Both the position numbers and the translations under genes were made by a program. 33,354 nucleotides of DNA from a virus. Below, one piece after another: positions 6,891-13,656 of the stretch. A model generated the notes under the pieces. That model searched no databases, was not told where the DNA came from, and saw only the letters and a list, made by a program, of their open reading frames with translations. Within the stretch, counting starts at the first letter, position 1; each line of letters starts with the position of its first letter. The DNA lies in IMG/VR virus record IMGVR_UViG_3300021131_000032, positions 1-33,354 of that record; one strand, given 5' to 3'.

Positions 6891-7322
6891 ATAATCATTC
6901 GTAAAGGAATAAGATCAGTGGATATTATTTGATTATATCTATTTAGTTATGAATCATAGCATATTGGCGTTCGTAATGTCAAATTGCCCATTTGTCAAAT
7001 TATATTCCCCCATATGTCGTGTGATATTGCTCACATTCGTAATATATCTCAGAATAATCATGTAAAAACACACATATTTCTTAGACATTTCAAGAGATTT
7101 TGTGTATATTCTATGAGTAATGAATCTATTTTACATATATTTTATGTGATATTAATCATATTTTTTTCTATTGACAAAAACATAGTACATGTGCTATATC
7201 GTAATATCAAATTATATCCCATTCGTAAAGGTTATATATATCTAGGTAATATTTTTACTAGGGAGAGCTCAGATCAAATTCCCGCCCATTCGTAAAGGTG
7301 AATTTTAGCCTATTCGTAAAGG
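6891..7322 (+). repeat. ATTCGTAAAG repeat region, AT-rich and non-coding
   Basis: Exact ATTCGTAAAG occurs at 6897, 7221, 7288 and 7312 (and outside, at 6141), all in the same orientation; variants GTTCGTAATG (6969) and ATTCGTAATA (7035) lie between. Several copies continue as AAAGGT. Embedded are two TGTGA-type palindromes. No ORF here looks coding: the only long frame (6984-7295) has no homology-like features or ribosome-binding site. Candidates are an iteron-type replication origin or an operator array. Confidence 0.65.
7020..7035. promoter_or_regulatory. CRP/GlxR-like palindrome, perfect
   Basis: TGTGA-TATTGC-TCACA matches the TGTGA-N6-TCACA consensus of the CRP/GlxR family exactly. It abuts a repeat of the ATTCGTAA type. 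A related site with one mismatched half (TGTGA-TATTAA-TCATA) lies at 7145-7160. Confidence 0.5.
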
Positions 7323-7395
7323 TCCTCAGAAAAATTCTACAAAAAAATGATATTGGTGCAATTGGGACAAATCGGACATTCTACAAAAATGGGAC

Positions 7396-7430
7396 AAAAG
7401 AAAAGGACCACACCCCCAACAGGTGTGGCC
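7396..7430 (-). terminator. Rho-independent terminator, minus strand
   Basis: Inverted arms CCACACC (7408-7414) and GGTGTGG (7422-7428) with a 7-base loop. Read on the minus strand the hairpin is followed by CCTTTTCTTTT. It lies 40 bases past the stop of the gene ending at 7468 and would end the transcript from the 8.4-9.1 kb gene group. A TCGGACAT octamer lies at 7372-7379. Confidence 0.8.
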
Positions 7431-7467
7431 CTAGCTTGGCTTTGTTGTAGCAGCCTATTTGATTAAA

Positions 7468-7731
7468 CTATCTGCTGCCAGAATTCGTCAACCCAACTTT
7501 GACTAAATGCTGGTATAGTTCATTACAGATAGTTGCGGTATCATGAAGATAAGGTGGTAAATGCTCCTTGTCTCTGGTACCAAAAATGATAATGTAGTTA
7601 ACTATGTATTGCAACATGCTTTCGTTAATATACTTAGACTCGCCTAACATTTTATATGATAGGCCTGCAGGGGAAGTTTCTGTGTCCCCAAAAATCTTAC
7701 GTAATTGGGCTTGCTGTTTATCATAAATCAT
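7468..7731 (-). CDS. Hypothetical protein, 87 aa
   Basis: ATG at 7731, two bases after the upstream stop, with a GGAGGA ribosome-binding site inside the upstream gene; a TTG at 7758 would extend it nine basic residues but is less likely. Helical, mildly charged, with an aliphatic stretch (LQYIVNYIIIFG) that is probably buried rather than membrane-spanning. Last gene before a strong terminator. No family recognised. Confidence 0.7.
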   Translation of the reverse strand: MIYDKQQAQLRKIFGDTETSPAGLSYKMLGESKYINESMLQYIVNYIIIFGTRDKEHLPPYLHDTATICNELYQHLVKVGLTNSGSR

Positions 7732-7732
7732 C

Positions 7733-8047
7733 TTAGTTATCTTCCTCCTCTTCGGCAAATTGGATTAGAGCATTATTCGATAGCCATTCTACTACATCTT
7801 CGGTATTCCAGTCAAATCCGCCGAATGGAGCATCAAGCCATGTATCCCAAATCTTTTTAAGATCAACACCAGGAACCAATTCATATTCACCATATGAGGT
7901 ATCTCCAGGATGCTGTACTAGGTCCTCATAGTAATCACGGAAGATATCCCACATGTATAATAAAACTAGCGGGGTATGGTCCTTGAATTCCCGTTCCATT
8001 TGATCAAGGAATGCATTAGCCTGAACAAACATAAAATCAGTATTCAT
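7733..8047 (-). CDS. Hypothetical acidic protein, 104 aa
   Basis: ATG preceded by GGAGGAGAT, an excellent ribosome-binding site that sits within the upstream small gene. Rich in Asp/Glu/Trp with a run of glutamates at the C-terminus. Tryptophans in WDIF, WDTW, FDWN and EWLS suggest a compact helical fold. No motif recognised. Translationally coupled to genes on both sides. Confidence 0.75.
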   Translation of the reverse strand: MNTDFMFVQANAFLDQMEREFKDHTPLVLLYMWDIFRDYYEDLVQHPGDTSYGEYELVPGVDLKKIWDTWLDAPFGGFDWNTEDVVEWLSNNALIQFAEEEEDN

Positions 8048-8169
8048 TAAATCTCCTCCATGCTAATCCAGTTTAATAGTTCCCCGTCAAGGATATCAAC
8101 ATCAGTCAATTTATTAATGGCTTCTAACCAGCCCTCATCAACTTCTAATACGATTCTATAATTCTTCAT
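8047..8169 (-). CDS. Small acidic hypothetical protein, 40 aa
   Basis: Begins with an ATGA overlap on the upstream gene and ends in a TAATG overlap with the downstream one, so the reading frame is supported by both boundaries. One short beta strand (YRIVLEV) followed by a helix (LEAINKLTDV). Its C-terminal codons (MEEI) double as the next gene's ribosome-binding site. Function unknown. Confidence 0.65.
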   Translation of the reverse strand: MKNYRIVLEVDEGWLEAINKLTDVDILDGELLNWISMEEI

Positions 8170-8429
8170 TCCTTGGCCCCCTTAGCAAAAGCAATTGCAT
8201 ATGTAAGTTGATATAGTTCTGAGTAGGCTTCATCTACACCCTCCCAGTACCGTCGCTCCATGCTGTCCATTGCCTCACCTGAAGCCTCTTCGTCTTCTAT
8301 AGCGTTGGCAAGTTCGTTCTGTGCTTGGACCATTAGGACCTTAAGGTGACCGTGCATGATATCTGCACCGTCCATGCCTGCGTCAACCATACGTTGTAGA
8401 TATGGGTCAAGCTTTAATTCATCAGACAT
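8166..8429 (-). CDS. Hypothetical helical protein, 87 aa
   Basis: The ATG at 8429 is chosen over upstream in-frame starts because AAGGAG lies 9 bases ahead and it overlaps the upstream stop by 8 bases. Predominantly helical (LKVLMVQAQNELANAIEDEE...), with no metal or nucleotide motif. It is likely cotranscribed with the Api92-like protein. Confidence 0.7.
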   Translation of the reverse strand: MSDELKLDPYLQRMVDAGMDGADIMHGHLKVLMVQAQNELANAIEDEEASGEAMDSMERRYWEGVDEAYSELYQLTYAIAFAKGAKE

Positions 8430-9129
8430 TTGCATTCTCCTTATGTGTTGGGCAGTTATTGTTTTCTTCGTTACCGAATCCACATGCAGAGCATACCTCA
8501 TTTTCGCAATCTTCGCAATACTCTAATGTGTCTGTTGAATCACAGTCTCTACACTTGGAATCATATTGACCATGGCTAATAACTACACCACGTAAGATTT
8601 CCATTTCCCCACCCCAGCCTGTTTCTTCTTCATATGACAAAGTAAACAAAAGGTCGGGATACTGAGATGATAATGTAATTAATGCTTGTTCTGGAATACC
8701 CCATGCAGTATTAAAGTTATAATATACAGAAGCAGTCCATTCATCCTCAGTTTCTTCCATATATGTATCTGAATCTAATGAATCATTAGGTACAGCAACA
8801 TCCCATTTAACACCCCAGTTACGGATATTCCAGTTATACCATGAATTATCAGTCTTAGATTTTTCTTGCAAGTCCGCCCACCAAGTAGGGTCAGATATAT
8901 CTTTATCTGAGCGAACAGGTTGTTGCTTATATGCTTCAAGGTCGGTGGGAGCAATGATGTTCCTAAAACTAAAGATAGGATTAGAATACTTAGTCTGCTT
9001 AACACCATAAGACAAATCACCTGTGGCTTCAATATAATCAACAAACGGTGTATTCATCTGTGCTTTTAGTTTATTTACAGAATCATGTGGACCTTGTGCA
9101 GTTAATCCATTATAGACCCAGTTTGGCAT
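8422..9129 (-). CDS. Api92-like ferredoxin-fold protein with C-terminal zinc ribbon
   Basis: 235 residues beginning MPNWVYNGLTAQGP, the signature opening of the Api92-like/DUF1281 phage and plasmid family, in which a ferredoxin-like domain starts with PNW-x-x-N. The central part is Trp-rich (WNIRNWGVKWD), also typical, with GWGGEMEI near 180. The last 45 residues add a cysteine cluster, CRDC, CEDC and CSAC, forming a zinc ribbon. The family's biochemical role is unknown. The ATG overlaps the previous stop as TAATG. It anchors a five-gene overlapping unit reading down to 7468. Confidence 0.85.
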   Translation of the reverse strand: MPNWVYNGLTAQGPHDSVNKLKAQMNTPFVDYIEATGDLSYGVKQTKYSNPIFSFRNIIAPTDLEAYKQQPVRSDKDISDPTWWADLQEKSKTDNSWYNWNIRNWGVKWDVAVPNDSLDSDTYMEETEDEWTASVYYNFNTAWGIPEQALITLSSQYPDLLFTLSYEEETGWGGEMEILRGVVISHGQYDSKCRDCDSTDTLEYCEDCENEVCSACGFGNEENNNCPTHKENANV

Positions 9130-9290
9130 TAGAGTACCTCGGCATTAACTAAATCTAGTTGAGCAGAAGAAATAAACCAATCGCCAATCTCGGTATTGAG
9201 AGCAATCTGTTCTGCTAATTCTTGACTATCTGCCTCGACCTCGATATTGAGTTCGAGAGTGTAATCGGCATAAACACGATACTTTGTCAT
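9129..9290 (-). CDS. Small hypothetical protein, 53 aa
   Basis: Starts 28 bases after the -10 box of the promoter at 9319-9342, behind GAAAGGA, and ends in a TAATG overlap with the Api92-like gene. The pattern is beta strand (KYRVYADYTLELNIEVEAD) then helix (SQELAEQIAL), common in short conserved phage proteins. It is the first gene of the 7468-9290 unit. Confidence 0.7.
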   Translation of the reverse strand: MTKYRVYADYTLELNIEVEADSQELAEQIALNTEIGDWFISSAQLDLVNAEVL

Positions 9291-9318
9291 TATATGTCCT
9301 TTCGTTGGGTATGGCTAT

Positions 9319-9348
9319 ATTGTAGCATTAGGCACTGACATTGGTCAA
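9319..9348 (-). promoter_or_regulatory. AATGTCAGTG-type promoter (copy 1)
   Basis: Minus strand: TTGACC (9343-9348), AATGTCAGTG (9333-9342), 8 bases, TACAAT (9319-9324), with TG one base before the -10. The same element with identical spacing occurs ten times to 17190. It drives the 7468-9290 unit and overlaps the 3' end of the gene ending at 9328. Confidence 0.8.
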
Positions 9349-9591
9349 CACTTGGTCGGGAGTGTTGGAGATATTATCTTCCTCAAACTCTCTATGATAT
9401 TGTGCTAGAGTATACACAGTAAAGTTACATCCTTGGTTATATGCCCATTTACAAGCATCTATGAGACTTTCTGTCTCATATAGTGGATATGGTGTTTCGT
9501 AATCATTATCTAAATCATTATATATCTCAAATGAATTTATCCCACCAGGTGAGACTGAATAATCTATTTCATATATTCTTAATGTTTCCAT
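9328..9591 (-). CDS. Hypothetical protein, 87 aa
   Basis: Starts behind an AGGATG-like site at 9591. Acidic, Tyr-rich, with a mixed strand/helix pattern (RIYEIDYSV, then DACKWAYNQGCNFTVY). Its last codons run through the downstream AATGTCAGTG promoter. No family recognised; the single-gene unit is preceded by the 9604-9740 regulatory stretch. Confidence 0.7.
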   Translation of the reverse strand: METLRIYEIDYSVSPGGINSFEIYNDLDNDYETPYPLYETESLIDACKWAYNQGCNFTVYTLAQYHREFEEDNISNTPDQVLTNVSA

Positions 9592-9603
9592 GGGAACATC
9601 CTA

Positions 9604-9740
9604 TCATATCGTAAACGTTCCCGTCAAGCCATCGTAAAGGTGATTTTCATCACTTCGTAAATGTGTTTAATATCACATGTCCGATATGTCCGATTTTTTT
9701 TGAAACAGCTGCATCCCACTTTGTCAAGTGGACACGCTGT
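9604..9740. promoter_or_regulatory. Intergenic regulatory module with palindromes and TCGGACAT pair
   Basis: Contains GGTGATTTTCATCACT (9639-9654) and TGTGT-TTAATA-TCACA (9662-9677), both CRP-like; two minus-strand TCGGACAT octamers at 9677-9684 and 9686-9693, 9 bases apart; TCGTAAA motifs; and a CCACTT-GACA-AAGTGG hairpin near 9721-9736. It shares pieces with modules at 12.0, 13.3, 15.1, 16.5 and 17.2 kb but lacks DnaA boxes. Confidence 0.6.
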
Positions 9741-9746
9741 GATTAT

Positions 9747-9902
9747 TTAATCAAAATAACCTTCGGCCCATAGGCCCTGGAGAAAGTCATTGGTCCCAGC
9801 CAAATTTTCCATAAGTTTTGTTTGACCTTCGGGCACATAGTGCATTGCTAAATATGTAGCATCAATCATTTCATCGAGATCATCTTTGGTATAGCCTAGC
9901 AT
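9747..9902 (-). CDS. Small acidic hypothetical protein, 51 aa
   Basis: ATG in a TAATG overlap with the upstream gene. Begins MLGYTKDDLDEMIDATYLAM, a helical acidic stretch seen in many small phage proteins, and ends with an aromatic LWAEGYFD tail. Last gene of the 9747-10460 unit. Confidence 0.7.
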   Translation of the reverse strand: MLGYTKDDLDEMIDATYLAMHYVPEGQTKLMENLAGTNDFLQGLWAEGYFD

Positions 9903-10051
9903 TACGCCACCTCATATTCATGTAAGTAGTTTAATACATTATGGATTATGCAATCACAATCCCCGCCCATGTTATCCATGAAGTCAACGTGTCCAAAGTT
10001 GTCCTCATAGATAGTGTTAATTACTCTATCAAACATTTCTGTTGTTGTCAT
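9902..10051 (-). CDS. Small hypothetical protein, 49 aa
   Basis: Overlaps upstream by ATGA and downstream by TAATG. Acidic, with a short GGDCDC motif around residues 29-34 that could bind metal but is too small for a confident call. Mostly helical otherwise. Confidence 0.65.
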   Translation of the reverse strand: MTTTEMFDRVINTIYEDNFGHVDFMDNMGGDCDCIIHNVLNYLHEYEVA

Positions 10052-10389
10052 ACTAGAACCTCCACGAATTGCTCTAGTGGAAATGTCATCTGTCCAACTG
10101 AAACTGTCCTATTTACTAAGTCAATTACTTTCCGTTCATATTCTTCCTCGTGTGTAATCTCTGCACCAATGTAGATTCCATAGCCTGTTGCTGAATCACG
10201 CCCGTGCACAGTTAGTTTGTCAATGATGATGCGAACTGCATATGACTCATCGTTGATGCGTGGCATAGCAGCCTTGATTGCTTCTTGCATACGCCAAACA
10301 GATTCTTCGCCGTCCCAATGTGCGTAGACATTTATGTTTTGCTCAGGGTTGTCGGTTGTGATAATTGTGTAGTTAGTTCTTGCTCCCAT
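10048..10389 (-). CDS. Hypothetical protein, 113 aa
   Basis: Starts in a TAATG overlap with a 23-residue membrane peptide. Mixed alpha/beta: strands YTIITTD, INVYAHW and VRIIIDKL, a helix RMQEAIKAAM, and a C-terminal strand. The opening NYTIITTDNPEQNINVYAHWDG resembles recurrent small phage proteins of unknown function. No catalytic motif is visible. Confidence 0.75.
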   Translation of the reverse strand: MGARTNYTIITTDNPEQNINVYAHWDGEESVWRMQEAIKAAMPRINDESYAVRIIIDKLTVHGRDSATGYGIYIGAEITHEEEYERKVIDLVNRTVSVGQMTFPLEQFVEVLV

Positions 10390-10460
10390 TAAAATATTTG
10401 TCCAATCACGAATATTGCGGTTATTACGAATAAGCAGAATAGATAGAAGTTGATTATCAT
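10389..10460 (-). CDS. Single-pass membrane peptide, 23 aa
   Basis: MIINFYLFCLFVITAIFVI and a few more residues: almost entirely hydrophobic, one transmembrane helix. Its stop forms TAATG with the next gene. A TAGGAT -10-like hexamer with TG spacing lies about ten bases upstream of the ATG. It may be a true micropeptide or a leader for coupling. Confidence 0.5.
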   Translation of the reverse strand: MIINFYLFCLFVITAIFVIGQIF

Positions 10461-10481
10461 TGGGGTATCCTATCAGAAAGT

Positions 10482-10503
10482 GGGGGGATAATCAAATCCC
10501 CCC
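10482..10503. terminator. Perfect GC hairpin after the 10519 gene
   Basis: GGGGGGAT (10482-10489), a 6-base loop, ATCCCCCC (10496-10503): eight perfect base pairs. It follows the stop at 10519 on the minus strand by 16 bases. No strong T-run follows, so it may be a weak terminator or an RNA 3' stabiliser. Confidence 0.6.
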
Positions 10504-10518
10504 AGCCTGTTTAGTTAC

Positions 10519-10935
10519 TTAGAGATAACGAGCGATTGACTTCATTGTCGTGGCATTGACAGTTTCTTCATCTGTCATCTTTAGGATAGACAAGGCATTT
10601 GTGATTTCCTCACAGATTTCCTTGTATGTATGTTGGTTCATCTGCTCAAAATCACGCTTTGGTTCAGCAGGGAAATTAGCACCCTGTGTATCAACATCAA
10701 AGTCAATGTTAAGAGAGTTATTCCATTGGCGATAGTTAGTGCGGATATTTGTTGCCTTCTTGATATTAGCAATAGCATAATCAGCAAGAGCCTTGCGATA
10801 CTTCTCATACTGCTTTTGATACTTTGCTTCGTTTGCTTCCTGATTAGCATAATCAGATTTGATTTGTGCCAACTTTGCTTGTAGTGCGTTGATTACCTTC
10901 GGTGTTGCTACTTTTACGGAGATTGCTCTAGCCAT
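10519..10935 (-). CDS. Conserved actinophage-like coiled-coil protein, 138 aa
   Basis: Opens MARAISVKVATPKVINALQ and continues with a charged helical stretch (residues about 18-60), a tryptophan-containing centre and a helical C-terminus. The opening resembles a protein present in many actinobacteriophages, function unknown. The ATG sits behind the shared CAACAAAGAAAAGGA leader and a consensus promoter with a palindrome in its spacer, so it is a single-gene, well-expressed, possibly repressed unit. Confidence 0.8.
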   Translation of the reverse strand: MARAISVKVATPKVINALQAKLAQIKSDYANQEANEAKYQKQYEKYRKALADYAIANIKKATNIRTNYRQWNNSLNIDFDVDTQGANFPAEPKRDFEQMNQHTYKEICEEITNALSILKMTDEETVNATTMKSIARYL

Positions 10936-10965
10936 TTTTGTTTCCTTTTCTTTGTTGGGTTGGTA

Positions 10966-10995
10966 AGTATAACATAGCGGAGGGTGCTATGTCAA
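10966..10995 (-). promoter_or_regulatory. Sigma-70-type promoter with palindromic operator in the spacer
   Basis: Minus strand TTGACA (10990-10995), 18 bases, TATACT (10966-10971). Between and touching the hexamers lies a 7-base inverted repeat: ACATAGC (10972-10978) and GCTATGT (10986-10992), centred in the spacer as expected for a repressor site. Drives the 10935 gene. Confidence 0.7.
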
Positions 10996-10997
10996 TT

Positions 10998-11264
10998 TTA
11001 TTTGCGGGGTGTCGGGATTTTTCTATTGGTACGAGCATACTGAACCTCATACTTAGGAACATCACCAGATACAGGCTGAATTGTAGATACATCTAAGACC
11101 TTGCCCTGAAAGGCTACACAAAGTTTAGTTAATCTAACTTCATCAGTACAGGTCAGTTCTACTTGGAGGTTATCCAATACGCTGTATTCCACGCCATACT
11201 GCATCGCCTTGCCCAGACCATATCCCATCTGGGCATTGTTGGGTACTTGTAGTTTAACTATCAT
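10998..11264 (-). CDS. Hypothetical protein, 88 aa
   Basis: Begins MIVKLQVPNNAQMGYGLG directly after the 11267 stop, so cotranscribed. Strand-rich with a basic tail. Ends just upstream of the promoter for the 10935 gene. No known family recognised. Confidence 0.7.
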   Translation of the reverse strand: MIVKLQVPNNAQMGYGLGKAMQYGVEYSVLDNLQVELTCTDEVRLTKLCVAFQGKVLDVSTIQPVSGDVPKYEVQYARTNRKIPTPRK

Positions 11265-11266
11265 TA

Positions 11267-11704
11267 TTAAGCCTCTCTTACATCTTCGACAGAATAATCA
11301 GACACATCAAAGTCCCCGCCCCAAGAAGAAACTTGGAGATTATCATTGGCGATTGACTCGATATCATAGTCCTCGGTTAATGGAACTGTGATAGTAGCAG
11401 AGAAAGACATTGTGCCGATAATTTCGATTTCCTTAGTTAGTTGGATATTAAAAATATCAGCAACTTCTCGAATTACCTCTAAGGTATCCTCGTCAGCATC
11501 TTGGGCATATGTAACCAAAACATTTTCTAACTTAAATACTTTGTTATTCATTTCGATATTGCGTTCATTATTTTTGCGGGAGTTTTCTAGTAGCCACTCA
11601 ATATCAGTAACCTTTTCGGTCTTGTATTCAGTTTCACCATTGGTGATTTTCTTGTAAGTAACTAATAGGTGTGGGTCATAAATCTCTGCGATTGTTGTTT
11701 CCAT
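11267..11704 (-). CDS. Nested short form of the preceding gene, 145 aa
   Basis: The ATG at 11704 lies 34 bases past the -10 (11739-11744) of promoter copy 2. Its leader, CCCAAAAGAAAGAAGAACAAACT, matches the leaders of other promoter units (CCCAACAAAGAAAAGGA). This argues that an independent product starts here, with the long form arising by readthrough from promoter copy 3. The protein begins METTIAEIYDP and is acidic, with a helix around VLEVIREVADIF-like sequence and a strand-rich C-terminus. Function unknown. Confidence 0.6.
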   Translation of the reverse strand: METTIAEIYDPHLLVTYKKITNGETEYKTEKVTDIEWLLENSRKNNERNIEMNNKVFKLENVLVTYAQDADEDTLEVIREVADIFNIQLTKEIEIIGTMSFSATITVPLTEDYDIESIANDNLQVSSWGGDFDVSDYSVEDVREA

Positions 11705-11884
11705 AGTTTGTTCTTCTTTCTTTTGGGTTATAGGAGTAATTGTAGCATCTACCACTGACATTAGAGTCATCTGTATACAGCACTTAGGACACATTTCAGC
11801 GTGAGGAAATCCATCAGATTGTAGAGTCATTTCGACATTGCCATCACATTGGGTACAGATATAATCCCATTTAGTCCAGTTCAT
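11267..11884 (-). CDS. Zinc-ribbon protein fused to a hypothetical domain (long form)
   Basis: 205 residues from the ATG at 11884, behind AAAGGTGA; another ATG at 11899 has no clear site. Residues 1-45 form a zinc ribbon: CTQC then CPKC about 20 residues on. Residues 45-60 run across an internal copy of the AATGTCAGTG promoter (reading MSVVDATIT). After that comes an acidic domain starting METTIAEIYDPHLLV that ends in an acidic C-terminal strand pattern. An internal ATG with its own promoter probably makes the second domain alone. The ribbon half resembles the free-standing ribbon gene at 14131-14247. Confidence 0.7.
   Translation of the reverse strand: MNWTKWDYICTQCDGNVEMTLQSDGFPHAEMCPKCCIQMTLMSVVDATITPITQKKEEQTMETTIAEIYDPHLLVTYKKITNGETEYKTEKVTDIEWLLENSRKNNERNIEMNNKVFKLENVLVTYAQDADEDTLEVIREVADIFNIQLTKEIEIIGTMSFSATITVPLTEDYDIESIANDNLQVSSWGGDFDVSDYSVEDVREA
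11739..11762 (-). promoter_or_regulatory. AATGTCAGTG-type promoter (copy 2, intragenic)
   Basis: AATGTCAGTG (11753-11762), 8 bases, TACAAT (11739-11744), TG one base before the -10. It lies inside the long-form reading frame at 11267-11884. Confidence 0.75.
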
Positions 11885-11908
11885 CAGTTCACCTTTCATT
11901 AAGACACT

Positions 11909-11932
11909 ATTGTATCATTAGCCACTGACATT
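11909..11932 (-). promoter_or_regulatory. AATGTCAGTG-type promoter (copy 3)
   Basis: AATGTCAGTG (11923-11932), 8 bases, TACAAT (11909-11914), TG one base before the -10. Serves the zinc-ribbon long form starting at 11884. Confidence 0.8.
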
Positions 11933-11938
11933 TTCCAG

Positions 11939-12047
11939 GCGACACGCCGTAAGATCGTAACTGTGTTTAAGCTCACATTAGTTATACACAACCTGTGGAT
12001 AAGTCTTTGAAAATTTTTGCAGCTTTGTCAACTCGACACGCCGTGAT
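11939..12047. promoter_or_regulatory. DnaA/CRP intergenic module 1
   Basis: TGTGT-TTAAGC-TCACA (11962-11977); 4 bases later a pair of DnaA boxes in inverted orientation, TTATACACA (11982-11990) and TGTGGATAA (11994-12002), separated by 3 bases; then CTTTGAAAATTTTT and a TTTGTCAACTCGACACGCCGTG stretch ending about 12045. The second box is a perfect reverse complement of TTATCCACA. Confidence 0.65.
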
Positions 12048-12050
12048 CAA

Positions 12051-12080
12051 GAAAAAAAAGAGAGGGGGCTTTCGCCCCCT
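12051..12080 (-). terminator. Strong rho-independent terminator, minus strand
   Basis: Arms AGGGGGC (12063-12069) and GCCCCCT (12074-12080) with a 4-base loop; on the minus strand the hairpin is followed by CTCTTTTTTTTC. Eight bases past the stop of the DUF932 gene. Confidence 0.92.
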
Positions 12081-12087
12081 GCAATTT

Positions 12088-13140
12088 TTATTTCGCTAGA
12101 GCAAGAACCTGCTTAACGATTTTATTTTTTTCTGCTGTAACTACGGCATCGAATCCGCTTGCACCTGCCATGAGTGAATCTCCACCCTTGCGAGCGGTGC
12201 GGTGATAATCAAGGCGTTCGGTGAGAGTATTAACAACACCCCACGCTGTATTCTTGATATTCGCATTGTGTGGCGCATTGTATAGGTCACCGATAGTGAT
12301 AATTTTATTCTCCCACTTTTTTACTGCGCCCTTTACATCGGCTTCAGGCTTAGGGTACATCTTGTTAATGATTTCGTTAAACTTAGAATTATTAACTTCA
12401 ACAGCGAACAATTCTTGTGCTTGCTTCTCGAATTCATCAGCGTATGCGAATGTTAATCCTAGAGCCTCACGAGCAGCAGCAATTTTTCCATCTACTGTCT
12501 GAGTGTGACGAATCTTGAATGATTGCTTAGCCCGCTTCATTGCAAGGTTTAGCGTATTCTGACACATAACACGAACAGGGGTAATTGCAGATTGAACAGC
12601 AACAGAACCATCGTGTGATGTCCATACGATTAGATAGAGTTTAGTTTCATCGTTAGCACCATTAGGGTCAAGCACCATAGTGCGGGGAATTGACATTGAA
12701 CCATAAACGATTCGACCACTCTTGAGAGAGCCAGCAGATTCCCATACGACACCCTCGTTGCCATCATGAATGTTATCGGCGAATGCGAATAAATCTTCAT
12801 TCTGTACTGTCTTATAACGAGCACCGACAACAGATAGAACATCTTTCTGTCCTGCTACATTTGGGTTATCACGAGTAACGAGAAAATTCTCGCTAACAGT
12901 TGTATAGTTATCTGCAAGTAAATCGCTAACAGATTCTAGTTGAACATTCCAATTAGAGAGTTTAGCACCATCAAGCATTTGCTTAGTGGTAACAGCCTCA
13001 TCTTGTGAGAATACTTTATTAGCAAAAGAATGCCATGCAGGATTGGTGCGAAGATTGACAGCGAGTGATGCAGAACCTTCTGCAATTTCACCAGCGTGTG
13101 CTGTATTGCCGACGGGGGATTGCTTGATTGCTTGATTCAT
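12088..13140 (-). CDS. DUF932 family phage/plasmid-like protein
   Basis: 350 residues from ATG 13140, behind GAAAGAGG; an upstream in-frame GTG at 13194 would start inside the promoter. Characteristic DUF932 blocks: Trp near the N-terminus (PAWHSF), GARYKTVQNEDLF (LGvVGxxYxpVQN-like), the EGVVWESAGSLKSGRIVYG block, SHDGSVAV, and PVRVMCQNTLNLA. This family is widespread in phages and plasmids; a DNA-related role is suggested in the literature but unproven. The C-terminal 130 residues are helical. It is the largest gene of the minus-strand early region and has a single-gene unit with promoter and strong terminator, suggesting high expression. Confidence 0.9.
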   Translation of the reverse strand: MNQAIKQSPVGNTAHAGEIAEGSASLAVNLRTNPAWHSFANKVFSQDEAVTTKQMLDGAKLSNWNVQLESVSDLLADNYTTVSENFLVTRDNPNVAGQKDVLSVVGARYKTVQNEDLFAFADNIHDGNEGVVWESAGSLKSGRIVYGSMSIPRTMVLDPNGANDETKLYLIVWTSHDGSVAVQSAITPVRVMCQNTLNLAMKRAKQSFKIRHTQTVDGKIAAAREALGLTFAYADEFEKQAQELFAVEVNNSKFNEIINKMYPKPEADVKGAVKKWENKIITIGDLYNAPHNANIKNTAWGVVNTLTERLDYHRTARKGGDSLMAGASGFDAVVTAEKNKIVKQVLALAK

Positions 13141-13171
13141 GATTGAACCTCTTTCTTGTTTGATTAGTTTA

Positions 13172-13195
13172 ATTATAACAGAACCCACTGACACT
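13172..13195 (-). promoter_or_regulatory. AATGTCAGTG-type promoter (copy 4)
   Basis: AGTGTCAGTG (13186-13195; one change from the consensus), 8 bases, TATAAT (13172-13177), TG one base before the -10. Drives DUF932. Confidence 0.82.
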
Positions 13196-13236
13196 TGTCC
13201 ATTCTTAATGCCAGACTATAGATACATTTGTCCGTA

Positions 13237-13333
13237 ATGTCCGATTTCATAAATGTGATTAATCTCACATTGTTTGTCCACAGCCTGTGGATAACTCTTT
13301 AAAAATTTTTCGGGGTTTGTCAAGTGCGACACG
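13237..13333. promoter_or_regulatory. DnaA/CRP intergenic module 2
   Basis: Minus-strand TCGGACAT (13237-13244); perfect TGTGA-TTAATC-TCACA (13254-13269); 4 bases later the DnaA-box pair TTGTCCACA (13274-13282) and TGTGGATAA (13286-13294), inverted and separated by 3 bases; then CTTTAAAAATTTTT and a TTTGTCAAGTGCGACACG stretch. Same order and spacing as module 1. Confidence 0.68.
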
Positions 13334-13420
13334 TTAAAATAAATCTATAATAAACCCGATGAAATAAGCGATGGCAAACACTCCTCCATAAACAAACATG
13401 TAAGCCATCACTATATCCAT
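13334..13420 (-). CDS. Small membrane peptide, 28 aa
   Basis: ATG at 13420 follows GGGGGA at good distance; an earlier ATG at 13432 would give 32 residues. Sequence MDIVMAYMFVYGGVFAIAY and a FIGFIIDLF tail: one hydrophobic helix. The stop falls in the edge of module 2. Confidence 0.5.
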   Translation of the reverse strand: MDIVMAYMFVYGGVFAIAYFIGFIIDLF

Positions 13421-13440
13421 TGCGTCCCCCATTTATAAAT

Positions 13441-13656
13441 TTAATTTAATACGGACCAATAAGCTAATCCAAGCTCATCAGAACAATACCGTGCAACGTC
13501 ACTGTGTGCAGTTTCATTGTAGAAGTATTTTGTGCGCTGTCCCTTTACTTGAACCTTGAAGAAGATATCGTCGTTAGCATCTTGATATATTTTGCATGCA
13601 TCATCGGCGAAGACTGAGTGCCATGATGCAGATCCTACAGGTGGGTGTTTAGCCAC
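13441..13656 (-). CDS. Hypothetical protein, 71 aa
   Basis: GTG start overlapping the upstream TAG stop. Strand-rich (IFFKVQVKGQRTKYFYNET) with a helical C-terminus ending LAYWSVLN, suggesting a small alpha+beta protein. No family recognised. Confidence 0.7.
   Translation of the reverse strand: MAKHPPVGSASWHSVFADDACKIYQDANDDIFFKVQVKGQRTKYFYNETAHSDVARYCSDELGLAYWSVLN

Noticed and set aside
6984-7295. ORF of 103 codons in the intergenic repeat region
   Set aside because: No ribosome-binding site, low-complexity composition and repeats running through it; looks like an accidental frame.
12025-12030. TTGACA in module 1 as a -35
   Set aside because: On the minus strand no -10 hexamer lies at 16-18 bases; it is part of a repeated TTTGTCAA-containing segment instead.
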